From assembly GCF_003634615.1 (NCBI RefSeq), contig NZ_RBKX01000001.1:868001-932000 (forward strand): a stretch of DNA of 64,000 nt, read 5' to 3'. The number at the start of each line of letters is the position of its first letter. Position 1 is the stretch's first letter. The position numbers were made by a program, and so were the translations under genes. Shown piece by piece: positions 1 to 9,237 of this stretch. The DNA comes from Flavobacterium sp. 102 (lineage in GTDB: Bacteria; Bacteroidota; Bacteroidia; Flavobacteriales; Flavobacteriaceae). Under the pieces are notes generated by a model that worked only from the letters and a program-made list of their open reading frames with translations, was not told the DNA's origin and did no database searches.

Positions 1-820
1 GAAAATCTTTTAGCGCATCCATGTAAGTGTCTAATTCATAGTTCAGACAACATTTCAATTTACCACATTGACCGGCTAATTTTTGCGGATTTAAAGATAA
101 TTGTTGGTAACGTGCCGCCGAAGTATTGACGCTTCTGAAATCAGTCAACCAAGTCGAACAACACAATTCTCTTCCGCAGGAACCTATGCCGCCTAAACGA
201 GAAGCTTCCTGACGGAAACCGACTTGTTTCATTTCAATTCTCGTACTGAATTCACGCGCGTAATCTTTGATTAACAAACGGAAATCAACACGATCGTTCG
301 CTGTATAATAGAAAGTCACTTTAGAACCATCGCCTTGGAATTCGATATCAGAAATTTTCATTTCCAATTTGTGAGCAATCGCCAATTCACGGGCTTTTAC
401 CTTCATCGGTTCTTCTTTGTCACGAGAATCGCTCCAAATATCGATGTCCTTTTGAGAGGCTTTTCGGTAAACTTTTGCGATTTCAGGACTGGTGTGATTT
501 ACGCCTTTTTTCTTCATTTGAATTTTAACCAATTCGCCTGTAAGGGTTACAATTCCGACATCGTGACCAGGAGAAGCTTCAGTAGCTACTACGTCACCGA
601 TGCTTAAAGTTAGTTTTTCGGTATTGCGGTAAAATTCTTTTCTTCCGTTTTTAAAACGCACTTCAATACAATCGAAAGGTGCTTCTCCATTGGGCAAACT
701 CATGTTGGAGAGCCAATCGAAAACGGTTAATTTGTTGCAGCTATCGGTGCCGCAAGTCCCATTATTTTTGCATCCTTTTGGCGCACCGCCATCGGAAGTT
801 GAACAACTTGTACAAGCCAT
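1..820 (-). CDS. ricT: PSP1-domain protein, RicT/YaaT family (3' end outside window)
   Basis: The first 273 codons are present and the C-terminus lies beyond the left edge. The start ATG (818-820) opens a Cys-rich N-terminus (MACTSCSTSDGG). It is followed by a PSP1 core with the conserved Cys clusters SCGRELCC and QCGKLKCC near residues 230-260. In Bacillus, RicT forms a [4Fe-4S] complex with RicA and RicF that affects RNase Y processing. That role is family knowledge, and Bacteroidetes usually lack the partners, so the role here is inferred. It starts 109 bp beyond the ferredoxin stop on the same strand and may be read from the trhO operon or from its own promoter. Family assignment is secure; the exact function is not. 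Confidence 0.88.
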   Translation of the reverse strand, partial: MACTSCSTSDGGAPKGCKNNGTCGTDSCNKLTVFDWLSNMSLPNGEAPFDCIEVRFKNGRKEFYRNTEKLTLSIGDVVATEASPGHDVGIVTLTGELVKIQMKKKGVNHTSPEIAKVYRKASQKDIDIWSDSRDKEEPMKVKARELAIAHKLEMKISDIEFQGDGSKVTFYYTANDRVDFRLLIKDYAREFSTRIEMKQVGFRQEASRLGGIGSCGRELCCSTWLTDFRSVNTSAARYQQLSLNPQKLAGQCGKLKCCLNYELDTYMDALKDF

Positions 821-929
821 AATTTGGATATAGGTAGGTTGGTTGCGCCGAATATAATCAGCACTACTTATCATAAACGTTAAAAGTGTAAAGATATTGT
901 TTTTTCGGTTAAAATTAGCCGCAAAATTT

Positions 930-1160
930 TTAAGTTTCCTTCAGGGTGATAATGTGGACAGGACACGCTTTTTCTGCCAATTCGCAATTTTCAACAATAG
1001 TATGGTCGGCTGATTTCAGGGTGTAAAATCCTTTGGCATTCACCGATTTTAAAAGCACCGATTTACCATCTTTTTTTGACATCTGAAATTGTCCCGGTGC
1101 CATTTCTACACAGTAATTGCAACCAATACATTTGTCTCTTTGTAGCGTAATAATAACCAT
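930..1160 (-). CDS. Small single-cluster ferredoxin
   Basis: A 76-residue protein with Cys11, Cys14 and Cys17 (CIGCNYC) and a distal Cys66 followed by Pro. These are the four ligands expected for one [4Fe-4S] cluster in a one-cluster bacterial ferredoxin. Cys59 is extra and could form a disulfide, as in some 3Fe/4Fe ferredoxins. The start codon directly abuts the stop of trhP (no spacer), so translation is probably coupled. Its position as last gene of a trhO-trhP operon suggests, as inference only, that it supplies electrons or otherwise serves the Fe-S enzyme TrhP. Nothing in the sequence shows which partner it uses. Confidence 0.9.
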   Translation of the reverse strand: MVIITLQRDKCIGCNYCVEMAPGQFQMSKKDGKSVLLKSVNAKGFYTLKSADHTIVENCELAEKACPVHIITLKET

Positions 1161-2402
1161 TTAATTTTCTACAATTTTATATATTTTGTCGGACAAACGG
1201 ATACGAAAAGGCACTTTTAAAGTACAACTATCTCCTTTTGAGGCTTTCTGCAACGGCAAATCGTTGACCATCATATCTTCAATAAACATTTCTTGAGCTC
1301 CGGTGCTTGGTCCTGTGATTAAGATTTTGTCGCCTTTTTTGATATCATAGGCTTCGATTTTGAATTCGGCTATATTGGTCTTTGGGAAATAATGCATGCC
1401 TTTACCAATGTAAACTTTTTTCTGAGTAGCGCTCGAACCGGGATTATCGCTCCATTCTCCCAGTTTTTGTCCCAAATAATATCCGCTCCAAAATCCACGG
1501 TTGTAAACGGTAGAAAGGGTTTCCATCCAAATATTAATTTTTTCTTTAGAAAAGGTATTTTGGCAATAGGAATCGATGGCTTCGCGATAAGTTTTTACTA
1601 CGGTTGCCACATAATCGGCAGCGCGTCCTCGACCTTCAATTTTCAAAACTTTGACACCGGAATCAATGACTTGGTCTAGGAAATCAATCGTACATAAATC
1701 TTTAGGTGACATCATGTATTCATTATCGATTTCAATTTCGAATCCGCTTTCTTGGTCGATTACAGTATATTTTTTACGGCAATTTTGTTTGCAAGCACCG
1801 CGATTGGCAGAAGAATTATGAGAATGCAAACTCAAATAACATTTGCCCGAAACCGCCATACAAAGTGCACCATGACCAAAAATTTCAATTTCAACCAAAT
1901 TGCCGTTTGGTCCTTTGATTCTTTCTTTTTCGATATCATTAGTGATTTTTTTTACTTGTCGTAAACTTAACTCACGAGACAAGACTATTGTATCGGCAAA
2001 CATTGCGTAGAATTTTACGGTTTCAATGTTGGTCACATTCAATTGGGTTGAAATGTGTACTTCAATACCCATTGTCCTTGCGGTCATAATGACTGCTTGG
2101 TCTGATGCAATTACCGCAGTAATTTTGGCTTTTTTGGCTTTTGCCAAAAGGGTTTTCACGACAGACAAGTCGTGATCGTAAATAATAGTATTTAAAGTCA
2201 GATAGGTTCTGACGTTTTTTTCTTCACATCGGCGGGCAATTTCAGGCAAATCATCTAAAACGAAATTCACTGTAGCACGCGCACGCATGTTTAATTGTTC
2301 GACACCAAAATAAACCGAATCACATCCGTTGTCTAAAGCCGCCTGCAGTGATTCGAAATTGCCAGCCGGCGCCATCAATTCAAGTCTTCCCGAAGTAGTC
2401 AT
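1161..2402 (-). CDS. trhP: U32-family protein, probable tRNA uridine hydroxylation protein TrhP
   Basis: A 413-residue U32-family protein. The family is labelled 'peptidase', but the characterised E. coli member TrhP (YegQ) is an Fe-S protein that makes 5-hydroxyuridine at tRNA position 34, in a pathway dependent on prephenate. Visible marks are the N-terminal LMAPAGNFESLQAAL, the central Cys set (Cys181, Cys188, Cys204, Cys208) around RGACKQNC, Cys237, and KIEGRGR near 254-260. The C-terminal ~86 residues form a separate beta-rich domain that recurs at the end of neighbouring TrhO. It shares one base with the trhO stop (TAATG), so the two are translationally coupled. The paralogue RlhA (23S rRNA hydroxylation) is the main alternative. 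Confidence 0.82.
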   Translation of the reverse strand: MTTSGRLELMAPAGNFESLQAALDNGCDSVYFGVEQLNMRARATVNFVLDDLPEIARRCEEKNVRTYLTLNTIIYDHDLSVVKTLLAKAKKAKITAVIASDQAVIMTARTMGIEVHISTQLNVTNIETVKFYAMFADTIVLSRELSLRQVKKITNDIEKERIKGPNGNLVEIEIFGHGALCMAVSGKCYLSLHSHNSSANRGACKQNCRKKYTVIDQESGFEIEIDNEYMMSPKDLCTIDFLDQVIDSGVKVLKIEGRGRAADYVATVVKTYREAIDSYCQNTFSKEKINIWMETLSTVYNRGFWSGYYLGQKLGEWSDNPGSSATQKKVYIGKGMHYFPKTNIAEFKIEAYDIKKGDKILITGPSTGAQEMFIEDMMVNDLPLQKASKGDSCTLKVPFRIRLSDKIYKIVEN

Positions 2403-3763
2403 TAGTGGATGATTTTAAATAACTTATCAGACAAACGAACTCGAAACGGCACTTCAAAAGTTACTTTGTCACTAGGTTTTGCAACCACGTTATCATTGCC
2501 GTTTACTAACATTTTTTCCAAAATTAAAGTTTCGTCACCGGTTGTTGGTCCGGAGATGATGATTTTGTCACCAATATTCAGTTCTTGGTTTTCGATGATG
2601 AAAAGGCCAACGCTGGCTTTGGTGTAATAGTGTTCGACCTTACCAAGCAGTACTTTTTTCACCCTTATCTTTTGGCGAATGTCGGTTGGTTTTTTTTTGG
2701 CTGTAGCCAAAGCAACATCGGAGAGTTCGCCCGAATGTTTGAATTTCAGGTTTTCAGATTTTCCTTTGCGGAAGACTTTGTTGCCGACTTGCTTTCCGCT
2801 TCTTAATCTTACTTGTTCCGCCAAAGGCAAATGCGTTATTTCAAGACATTCATTGGAACAACAATTTTCCATAGCCGCTTTACAATCGTCACATTGGATA
2901 AACAGCAAATGACAACCATCGTTGGAACAATTGGTGTGATTATCACACGGCTTTCCACATTGGTGACATTGCGAAACAATATCGTCGGTAATTCTTTCGC
3001 CTAAACGATGGTCGAAAACAAAATTCTTTCCGATGAATTTGCTTTCCAGATTTTCTTCCTTGATTTGTTTGGCATAATTGATAATTCCGCCTTCTAATTG
3101 GAACACATTTTTAAAACCTTGGTGTTTAAAGTAAGCAGAAGCTTTTTCACAACGAATACCACCGGTGCAATACATCACTAGGTTTTTATCTTCTTTAAAA
3201 TCTTTTAATTGTTCGTTGATGATAGGCAGACTTTCTCTAAAAGTTTCCACATCCGGAGTTATCGCGCCTTTGAAATGCCCAATTTCGCTTTCGTAATGAT
3301 TTCTGAAATCAACCACAATCGTGTTAGGGTCTTCTAAAATCTGATTGAATTCGTTGGCTTTTAAATGTACACCAATATTGGTTACATCAAAGGTTTCGTC
3401 GTTTAAACCATCGGCTACAATTTTGTCCCGAACTTTCACAGTCAACTTCAAAAACGAATGGTCATCGTGTTCCACAGCCACATTCAATCGGATGTTTTTC
3501 ATGAAATCATAGGCTTCTAATGTTTCGCGGAAAGCTTCAATGTTTTCGGCCGGAACCGACATTTGAGCGTTGATTCCTTCTTTGGCAACATACGTTCGGC
3601 CTAAGGCATCGAGTTGGTTCCATTGGATAAATAAATCGTCGCGAAATTTTTTTGGATCTTCAATTTTGGCATACGCATAGAAAGACAACGTTAGTCGTTG
3701 TTTGCCGGCTTGGTCAATCAATTCGGCTCTTTCTTCTGCGCTTAAGGTGTTATACAGTTGCAT
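2402..3763 (-). CDS. trhO: Rhodanese-domain tRNA uridine(34) hydroxylase TrhO with extra C-terminal domain
   Basis: A 453-residue protein of the YceA/UPF0176 family, in which E. coli TrhO performs O2-dependent formation of 5-hydroxyuridine-34 in tRNA. The order is an N-terminal acylphosphatase-like region (1-115), a rhodanese domain (about 130-235) with active loop CTGGIRC (Cys199, Cys205), and a Cys-rich segment (Cys266, 269, 273, 279, 284, 291, 294, 301, 302, 306) that looks metal-binding. A further region, about 367-453, is absent from the ~350-residue E. coli protein. That last region is similar to the C-terminus of TrhP encoded next door. It is first gene of the operon, with a TAnnTTTG element at 3820-3827. 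Confidence 0.88.
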   Translation of the reverse strand: MQLYNTLSAEERAELIDQAGKQRLTLSFYAYAKIEDPKKFRDDLFIQWNQLDALGRTYVAKEGINAQMSVPAENIEAFRETLEAYDFMKNIRLNVAVEHDDHSFLKLTVKVRDKIVADGLNDETFDVTNIGVHLKANEFNQILEDPNTIVVDFRNHYESEIGHFKGAITPDVETFRESLPIINEQLKDFKEDKNLVMYCTGGIRCEKASAYFKHQGFKNVFQLEGGIINYAKQIKEENLESKFIGKNFVFDHRLGERITDDIVSQCHQCGKPCDNHTNCSNDGCHLLFIQCDDCKAAMENCCSNECLEITHLPLAEQVRLRSGKQVGNKVFRKGKSENLKFKHSGELSDVALATAKKKPTDIRQKIRVKKVLLGKVEHYYTKASVGLFIIENQELNIGDKIIISGPTTGDETLILEKMLVNGNDNVVAKPSDKVTFEVPFRVRLSDKLFKIIH

Positions 3764-3819
3764 GCTATAAACGTTTAAGTGAGAAATATGTTGTGAGTTC
3801 TAAATGGAAGAATTCGGTG

Positions 3820-3827
3820 CAAATTTA
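3820..3827 (-). promoter_or_regulatory. -7 promoter element of trhO operon
   Basis: On the minus strand the bases read TAAATTTG, an exact match to the Bacteroidetes TAnnTTTG consensus. It lies 56 bases from the trhO start, leaving a 5' leader of about 50 nt. No clear -33 TTG was identified. Confidence 0.6.
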
Positions 3828-3844
3828 CATTTTTTTTGCAATAA

Positions 3845-3880
3845 AAAAACCCAAGCAGTTTTTAGACCGTTGGGTTTCTT
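3845..3880 (-). terminator. Intrinsic terminator after the bacilliredoxin gene
   Basis: An 8-bp stem (3847-3854 with 3870-3877, AAACCCAA/TTGGGTTT) is followed on the minus strand by a U-rich run. It lies 90 bp past the bacilliredoxin stop and just upstream of the trhO promoter, so it separates the two units. Confidence 0.75.
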
Positions 3881-3969
3881 TTTCATAGCATTTCTCCCAT
3901 TTTCATGGCATCTTATTCAAGAGATGCAATTCAATAGAAAAGGTTGCGTGAAGTTTTTAAAAATATTTT

Positions 3970-4380
3970 TTAGCAGAATTCTGCGTATGCATCTTTAAGG
4001 TTTTCTGCGATTAATTCTGCCGGACGACCTTCAATGTGGTGACGTTCTAACATGTGCACCAATTCGCCGTTTTTGAACAAAGCCATACTTGGCGATGACG
4101 GTGGAAAAGGAAACATTTGTTGGCGAGCTGCATCAACAGCTTCTTTGTCAACACCGGCAAAAACAGTGATTAAATGGTCTGGTTTTTTAGCGCCATCTAA
4201 ACTCATTTTAGCTCCCGGACGAGCATTTCTTGCCGCACAACCACAAACCGAATTTACTACTACTAAAGTCGTTCCTTCTGCTTTAATCGCGTTTTCAACG
4301 TCAGCTGCTGTATATAATTCTTGAAAGCCAGCTTCTGAAAGTTCAGCGCGCATTGGCAATACCATTTCTTCTGGATACAT
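3970..4380 (-). CDS. Bacilliredoxin, BrxA/BrxB (YphP/YqiW) family
   Basis: 136 residues, the usual size for this family. The signature Cys46-Gly-Cys48 active site sits in VVNSVCGCAARNARPG, with a further Cys136 at the very C-terminus. In Bacillus these thioredoxin-fold proteins remove bacillithiol from S-bacillithiolated proteins. Bacteroidetes make bacillithiol, so the same role is plausible here. It is single-gene transcribed: a TAnnTTTG element lies at 4434-4441 and a terminator at 3845-3880. BrxA and BrxB cannot be told apart from this sequence alone. Confidence 0.9.
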   Translation of the reverse strand: MYPEEMVLPMRAELSEAGFQELYTAADVENAIKAEGTTLVVVNSVCGCAARNARPGAKMSLDGAKKPDHLITVFAGVDKEAVDAARQQMFPFPPSSPSMALFKNGELVHMLERHHIEGRPAELIAENLKDAYAEFC

Positions 4381-4390
4381 ATTTTTTTGA

Positions 4391-4425
4391 TTTTAAATAT
4401 TAGAAATTAAATATTAGATATTGAA
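4391..4425. repeat. Five imperfect heptads in bacilliredoxin leader
   Basis: Consecutive 7-mers TTTTAAA, TATTAGA, AATTAAA, TATTAGA and TATTGAA lie between the promoter and start codon of the bacilliredoxin gene, so they are transcribed. No protein or strong hairpin explains them. They resemble in period the heptad tracts at 46536, 47961, 49095 and in the pyrimidine cluster. Confidence 0.55.
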
Positions 4426-4433
4426 ATCTGTTG

Positions 4434-4441
4434 CAAAGATA
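4434..4441 (-). promoter_or_regulatory. -7 promoter element of bacilliredoxin gene
   Basis: The minus strand reads TATCTTTG, an exact TAnnTTTG match, 54 bases from the start codon. The remainder of the 4381-4514 gap holds only the heptad tract; no hisIE terminator is obvious. Confidence 0.55.
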
Positions 4442-4514
4442 ATGAGAATTCTGAAGGGAAGTTTTAAAGAAATGATAAAGATTTGTTATTGTTTGATAGT
4501 CTAAAAATCCGATT

Positions 4515-5108
4515 TTATTTATTCTTCATTCGGTCTTTTAAAATGGTTTCTACTTTTTCTAAACTAAAGCCTTTTGCTTTGAGCAATATTAAATAGTGAA
4601 ACAGTAAATCAGCGGCTTCATTCAAGAACAAATCAGCATTGTCATCTTTGGCTTCTATGACCAATTCGACTGCTTCTTCGCCAACTTTTTGAGCAATTTT
4701 ATTGAGGCCTTTTTGGAAAAGTGATGTGACATAAGATTCTGAACTTGGGATTGAAATACGTTCTTCAATGACTTTTTCCAACTCATTTAGAAAAGAAATT
4801 TGAGGTTCATTGTCAAAACAAGAAGTAGTTCCATTGTGACACGTTGGTCCGTTTGGAATCACTTTAATCAGTAATGCATCTTGGTCGCAATCATCTTTTA
4901 TGGAAACTACTTTTAGAAAATTTCCAGAAGTTTCGCCTTTGGTCCACAACCTGTTTTTACTTCGACTGAAAAAGGTCACAATGTTTTCATCTTGTGTTTT
5001 TTGGAATGCGTCTTCGTTCATGTAACCTAGCATCAACACTTGTTCCGTTTGGTTGTCCTGAATAATCGTTGGAATTAATCCGTTATATTTAGAGAAATCT
5101 AAGGTCAT
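4515..5108 (-). CDS. hisIE: Bifunctional phosphoribosyl-AMP cyclohydrolase / phosphoribosyl-ATP pyrophosphatase
   Basis: 197 residues catalysing steps 2 and 3 of histidine synthesis. The N-terminal HisI half (1-~105) shows the zinc-site signature CHNGTTSCF, with the earlier DCDQDA metal motif. The C-terminal HisE half (~110-197) is an all-alpha nucleotide pyrophosphohydrolase with [13 protein letters not shown] and [10 protein letters not shown]. The fusion is the normal arrangement in Bacteroidetes. It is the last gene of the his operon, and its ATG overlaps the hisF stop by 4 bases (ATGA). Confidence 0.96.
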   Translation of the reverse strand: MTLDFSKYNGLIPTIIQDNQTEQVLMLGYMNEDAFQKTQDENIVTFFSRSKNRLWTKGETSGNFLKVVSIKDDCDQDALLIKVIPNGPTCHNGTTSCFDNEPQISFLNELEKVIEERISIPSSESYVTSLFQKGLNKIAQKVGEEAVELVIEAKDDNADLFLNEAADLLFHYLILLKAKGFSLEKVETILKDRMKNK

Positions 5109-5857
5109 CTGATGGGTATGTTTTTAGTTTTTAAAATGTTTTTTAAAGTTGAAATCGGGACTTCGTTAAAGTGGAAAATACTGGCGGCTAATCCGGCGCT
5201 GACTTCGGTTTTAGTGAATAAATCGATAAAGTCTTTTGCATTTCCAGCGCCACCAGAAGCAATTATTGGAATAGAAACCGCTTCACTTATAGCATTGGTG
5301 ATGTCTAATGCAAATCCGTTTTTGGAACCATCATTGTTCATAGACGTAATTAGTAATTCTCCAGCTCCTAATTCTTCGACTTTTTTTGCCCAATCGATGG
5401 CTAAAATTCCTGTGGATTCTGTTCCACCTTTTATGAAAACAAACCAATCGTTTTCCACTTTTTTGATGTCGATGGCAACCACTAAACTCTGACTTCCAAA
5501 AGCATCTGAAATTTGGGTAATCAACTCAGGATTCAAAACGGCAGCCGAATTAATACTTACTTTATCCGCACCGGATTGCAATAGTAATCGCGCCTCTTCA
5601 ACCGATTGAATGCCGCCGCCAACGGTGAAGGGAATATTAATTTCTTTTGACAATTGCGTGACCATTTCCGCTAAGGTTTTTCGCTTTTCCAAGGTCGCGC
5701 TGATGTCTAAAAGTACTAACTCATCCGCTCCGTTTTTAGAATAAAATGAAGCCAATTCTACTGGATTTCCGGCATATTTTAGTGCCAAAAATTGTACACC
5801 TTTCACGACTCGTCCGTCTTTAATATCCAAACACGGAATGATTCTTTTCTTTAACAT
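5105..5857 (-). CDS. hisF: Imidazole glycerol phosphate synthase, cyclase subunit
   Basis: 250 residues, a (beta/alpha)8 barrel. The N-terminus [17 protein letters not shown] carries the first catalytic Asp (near residue 11), the second lies in VAIDIKK (~130), and phosphate-binding VGGGIQS and SGGAGN loops are present. HisF uses ammonia from HisH to close the imidazole ring, giving imidazole glycerol phosphate and AICAR. It overlaps hisA by 7 bases and hisIE by 4 bases, in line with tight translational coupling through the operon. Confidence 0.97.
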   Translation of the reverse strand: MLKKRIIPCLDIKDGRVVKGVQFLALKYAGNPVELASFYSKNGADELVLLDISATLEKRKTLAEMVTQLSKEINIPFTVGGGIQSVEEARLLLQSGADKVSINSAAVLNPELITQISDAFGSQSLVVAIDIKKVENDWFVFIKGGTESTGILAIDWAKKVEELGAGELLITSMNNDGSKNGFALDITNAISEAVSIPIIASGGAGNAKDFIDLFTKTEVSAGLAASIFHFNEVPISTLKNILKTKNIPIR

Positions 5858-6564
5858 AATTCGCGTAAGTTTTCAATTTTTATTGTGCCTTCGTATAATG
5901 CTTTTCCGATGATGGCACCTTCGCATCCGATGGTTTTCAATAGTTCTAAATCCGAAATAGTTGTCACGCCGCCACTCGCAATTAAATTCACTTTGGTCTT
6001 TTCTAAAATGACCGAATACAATTCATTAGAAGTACCTTGAAGCATGCCGTCTTTTGAGATGTCGGTACAAATCACAATTGAAATTCCTTTGGAAACATAA
6101 TCAGAAATATACTCCACGACATCAATTTCTGAAGTTTCTAACCAACCTTGAGTGGCAATTTTTCGGTTCAAACAATCGGCGCCTAAAATGATTTTATTAC
6201 TTCCAAATTCAGTCAACCAATTTAAAAATTCGGTTGGATTTTTAGATGCAATGCTTCCGCCCGTAACTTGATTGGCTCCGTTTTCAAAAGCGATTTCGAG
6301 GTCTTTTCTTTGTTTTAATCCACCACCAAAATCGATTTTCAAATTGGTTTTTGTTGCAATTTGATACAATACTTTATGGTTGATAATCTGGTTCGATTTT
6401 GCTCCATCCAAATCCACTAAATGTAAATATTGGAAGCCGTTGTCTTCAAAATATTTGGCTACTTCCAATGGATTTTCATTGTAAATTTTTTGCGTGGCAT
6501 AATCGCCTTTGGTCAATCGGACGCATTTTCCGTTGATGATGTCTATGGCTGGAATGATTCTCAT
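5851..6564 (-). CDS. hisA: Phosphoribosylformimino-AICAR phosphate isomerase
   Basis: 237 residues, a half-barrel duplicate homologous to His[17 protein letters not shown] gives the catalytic Asp near residue 8; DFGGGL and ASGGVTT are the two phosphate loops, and CTDISKDGM carries the second catalytic Asp. It isomerises ProFAR to PRFAR, the substrate of HisF-HisH. The ATG overlaps the hisH stop by 4 bases. No sign of the dual-function PriA form; trp genes are not in the window. Confidence 0.96.
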   Translation of the reverse strand: MRIIPAIDIINGKCVRLTKGDYATQKIYNENPLEVAKYFEDNGFQYLHLVDLDGAKSNQIINHKVLYQIATKTNLKIDFGGGLKQRKDLEIAFENGANQVTGGSIASKNPTEFLNWLTEFGSNKIILGADCLNRKIATQGWLETSEIDVVEYISDYVSKGISIVICTDISKDGMLQGTSNELYSVILEKTKVNLIASGGVTTISDLELLKTIGCEGAIIGKALYEGTIKIENLRELC

Positions 6565-7139
6565 AATTTTAAAAAGTTTAGTAAAAGTTGCTCGCCAACA
6601 CGAGATGATTTTTCAGGATGAAATTGTGTGGCGTAAAAATTATCCTTTTGCATCGATGCACTAAACGGAACGATATAATCGCAAATGGCTGTTGTTTCTT
6701 TACTGATTTCGACGTAGTAACTGTGTACAAAATAGAAATTTTCATCTGCTGAAATTCCGTAATATAATTCAGAGTTTAACTGTGAAATGTTGTTCCAACC
6801 CATGTGTGGCACTTTCAATTTGGGTTCGAATTTTTTAACTGTTGCTTCGAAAATTCCTAAACATTCTGTGTTTCCTTCTTCAGAAAATTGACATAATAAT
6901 TGTTGCCCGAGACATATTCCTAAAACCGGTTGTCTAAGGTTTTTGATTACTTGGTCCAAACCTTTTTCTTTCAAATACTTCATTGCCGAACTTGCTTCGC
7001 CCACACCAGGAAAAATTACTTTTTCAGCTTGTTTCAAAATCGTTTCATCATCGGTTACGACACATGAATACCCCAATCGTTCGATGGCATTTTTCACAGA
7101 AGTAATGTTGCCTGCGTTGTATTTTACTAATGCTATCAT
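6561..7139 (-). CDS. hisH: Imidazole glycerol phosphate synthase, glutaminase subunit
   Basis: 192-residue class I glutamine amidotransferase. The nucleophile elbow GICLGQQ holds the catalytic Cys (about residue 76). The His-Glu pair of the triad is in TQFHPEKS near the C-terminus. It releases ammonia for HisF. It overlaps hisB by 4 bases upstream and hisA by 4 downstream. All triad residues are intact. Confidence 0.96.
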   Translation of the reverse strand: MIALVKYNAGNITSVKNAIERLGYSCVVTDDETILKQAEKVIFPGVGEASSAMKYLKEKGLDQVIKNLRQPVLGICLGQQLLCQFSEEGNTECLGIFEATVKKFEPKLKVPHMGWNNISQLNSELYYGISADENFYFVHSYYVEISKETTAICDYIVPFSASMQKDNFYATQFHPEKSSRVGEQLLLNFLKL

Positions 7140-8227
7140 AATATTCCTTTGGTGCTTGGTATGCCGTTAGTTCCGTCTTTTTGAACCGCCATTTTTATTG
7201 CTTTGGCGAACGCTTTGAAAATTGATTCTATTTTGTGGTGCTCGTTTTCGCCTTCACTTTTGATGTTTAAATTGCATTTGGCACCATCACAAAACGATTT
7301 AAAAAAGTGTGAAAACATTTCGGTTGGCATTTCTCCGATTTTTTCTCGGTTGAATTTCGCATCCCAAACCAACCATGAACGACCACCAAAATCCAATGCA
7401 ACTTGCGACAAACAATCGTCCATCGGAAGTAAAAAACCGTAACGCGTAATGCCTTTTTTAGAACCCAAAGCTTGCGCAAAAACGTCGCCCAAAGCTATTC
7501 CGACATCTTCAATAGTATGGTGTTCATCAACATACAAATCGCCTTCTACGTTGATGTTTAAATCTATATTTCCGTGTTTGACAATTTGGTCGAGCATATG
7601 ATCGAAAAATCCTAAACCGGTTTTGATGTTGCTTTTTCCGTTTCCATCTAAGTTAATTTCAATTGCAATTTCGGTTTCTTTTGTTGTTCGAATTAATTTT
7701 CCAACGCGAGGTTGTTCCTTTAAAAATTGATAGATTTTTTCCCAAGAAGTCGTTGATAAAATCGCTCGTTCATTGGCTGTAGCTGAAATAAAAATCGCCT
7801 GACTTCCTAAATTTTCTGCTAGTTGAATATCAGTAACTCTATCTCCAATTACGAAGGAATTTTTTAAATCGTAATTGCCTTTGATGTACTGTTGCAATAA
7901 CGCAGTTCCAGGTTTTCGTGTTGGCAAATTTTGCTCTGGAAATGACACATCAATAATCACATCCGAAAATTGAATTCCTTCGTTTTCGAACGCTTTTATC
8001 ATTTTATTTTGAGCTGGCCAAAAGGTATTTTCTGGAAACGAATTAGTTCCCATTCCATCTTGATTTGTTACCATGACCAACTCATAATCTAATTCTTTGG
8101 CAATGCGTGATAAATACTGAAAAACCTGCGGATAAAATTCCAATTTTTCCAAACTATCGACTTGAAAATCTATCGGTGGTTCGATGATTAACGTGCCATC
8201 TCTGTCTATAAATAAAGCTTTTTTCAT
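7136..8227 (-). CDS. hisB: Bifunctional histidinol-phosphatase / imidazoleglycerol-phosphate dehydratase
   Basis: 363 residues. The N-terminal HAD phosphatase (1-~165) starts with the DxDGT motif (DRDGTL) and has VIGDRVTD. The C-terminal dehydratase (~170-363) has the two metal-binding duplicates [10 protein letters not shown] and ENEHHKIES, with FDHMLDQ. It carries out steps 6 and 8 of the pathway. The fused form is typical of Enterobacteria and Bacteroidetes. It overlaps both neighbours by 4 bases. Confidence 0.96.
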   Translation of the reverse strand: MKKALFIDRDGTLIIEPPIDFQVDSLEKLEFYPQVFQYLSRIAKELDYELVMVTNQDGMGTNSFPENTFWPAQNKMIKAFENEGIQFSDVIIDVSFPEQNLPTRKPGTALLQQYIKGNYDLKNSFVIGDRVTDIQLAENLGSQAIFISATANERAILSTTSWEKIYQFLKEQPRVGKLIRTTKETEIAIEINLDGNGKSNIKTGLGFFDHMLDQIVKHGNIDLNINVEGDLYVDEHHTIEDVGIALGDVFAQALGSKKGITRYGFLLPMDDCLSQVALDFGGRSWLVWDAKFNREKIGEMPTEMFSHFFKSFCDGAKCNLNIKSEGENEHHKIESIFKAFAKAIKMAVQKDGTNGIPSTKGIL

Positions 8228-9237
8228 GATGTGACTAATTGTAATGCGTAGACTAATTGTTGATTTTCTCTTGGAGTTCCGATGGTAATTCGAATCGTAT
8301 TTTCAACTACCGAACTTCGGTTTCGTGTGATGATTTGTTGTTCGATTAAACTATTGTAAATGGCGGTTGCATTTTCCATTTCGACTAATAAAAAATTAGC
8401 TTCTGACGGATAAATTTTGGTTACAAAATCTAAAGCCAAAAGGGATTTCTTAAGCAATTTCCGTTCGGATTTTATCAGTTGTACATTCGATTTGAAAGTA
8501 GCTTCATCGGCAAGTGATTTTACCGCAGCTTCTTGATTCAATTGACTCACATTATATGGCGGTTTTACCTTATTCATCACCGAAATGATGTTTTCATCTG
8601 CATAAGCAATTCCGATGCGAACTGCTGCCAAACCTCGAGCTTTACTAAACGTTTGTGAAATAATTAAATTAGAATATTGTTTGATTTTAGAAACTAAAGA
8701 AGGTTGTTCACTAAAGTCGATGTAAGCTTCGTCTAAAAACACAATGCCGTTGAAGTTTTCAATGATGTATTCCAGATTTTCTAAATAATTTCCAGTCGGA
8801 TTGTTGGGCGAACATAAATACAAAACTTTAGCCTTTTGCTCCAAAATAGCTTCAGTATTCAATTGAAATTCTTTGGTAAGCGGAATTGAAATGATTTCAA
8901 GATTATTGATGTTCGCATAGACTTCATACATCCCATAAGTTGGTGGACAAAGGATGATTTTGTCTTGATTTGGTTCGCAAAAAACACGTTGTACTAAATC
9001 GATGATTTCGTCGCTTCCGTTACCGATTAAAATGTTTTCAATAGCTACTTTCTTTTGACTGCTCAAAATTTGTTTCAAGCGCCATTGGTATGGATCGGGA
9101 TAGCGGTTTAAGTTGCCATACGGATTTTCATTGGCATCCAAAAAGACGCCTTGATTGCTTTTGTATTCATCTCTCGCGCTCGAATACGGCGTTAACGAAA
9201 GAATGTTTTTCCGAATTAAATTAGAGATATTATCCAT
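8224..9237 (-). CDS. hisC: Histidinol-phosphate aminotransferase
   Basis: 337-residue class I/II PLP-dependent aminotransferase. The PLP Lys lies in [34 protein letters not shown] and FLDEAYIDF are the other cofactor contacts. It converts imidazole acetol phosphate to histidinol phosphate. It overlaps hisD by 8 bases and hisB by 4 bases. Confidence 0.96.
   Translation of the reverse strand: MDNISNLIRKNILSLTPYSSARDEYKSNQGVFLDANENPYGNLNRYPDPYQWRLKQILSSQKKVAIENILIGNGSDEIIDLVQRVFCEPNQDKIILCPPTYGMYEVYANINNLEIISIPLTKEFQLNTEAILEQKAKVLYLCSPNNPTGNYLENLEYIIENFNGIVFLDEAYIDFSEQPSLVSKIKQYSNLIISQTFSKARGLAAVRIGIAYADENIISVMNKVKPPYNVSQLNQEAAVKSLADEATFKSNVQLIKSERKLLKKSLLALDFVTKIYPSEANFLLVEMENATAIYNSLIEQQIITRNRSSVVENTIRITIGTPRENQQLVYALQLVTS

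Noticed and set aside
335..607. Plus-strand open frame of 90 codons
   Set aside because: It lies antisense within the PSP1/RicT gene, whose Cys motifs and composition are clearly those of the real protein.
1161..2402. Reading the U32 protein as a collagenase-type peptidase
   Set aside because: The conserved Cys set and the adjacent trhO point to the Fe-S RNA-hydroxylation branch; no protease active site is visible.
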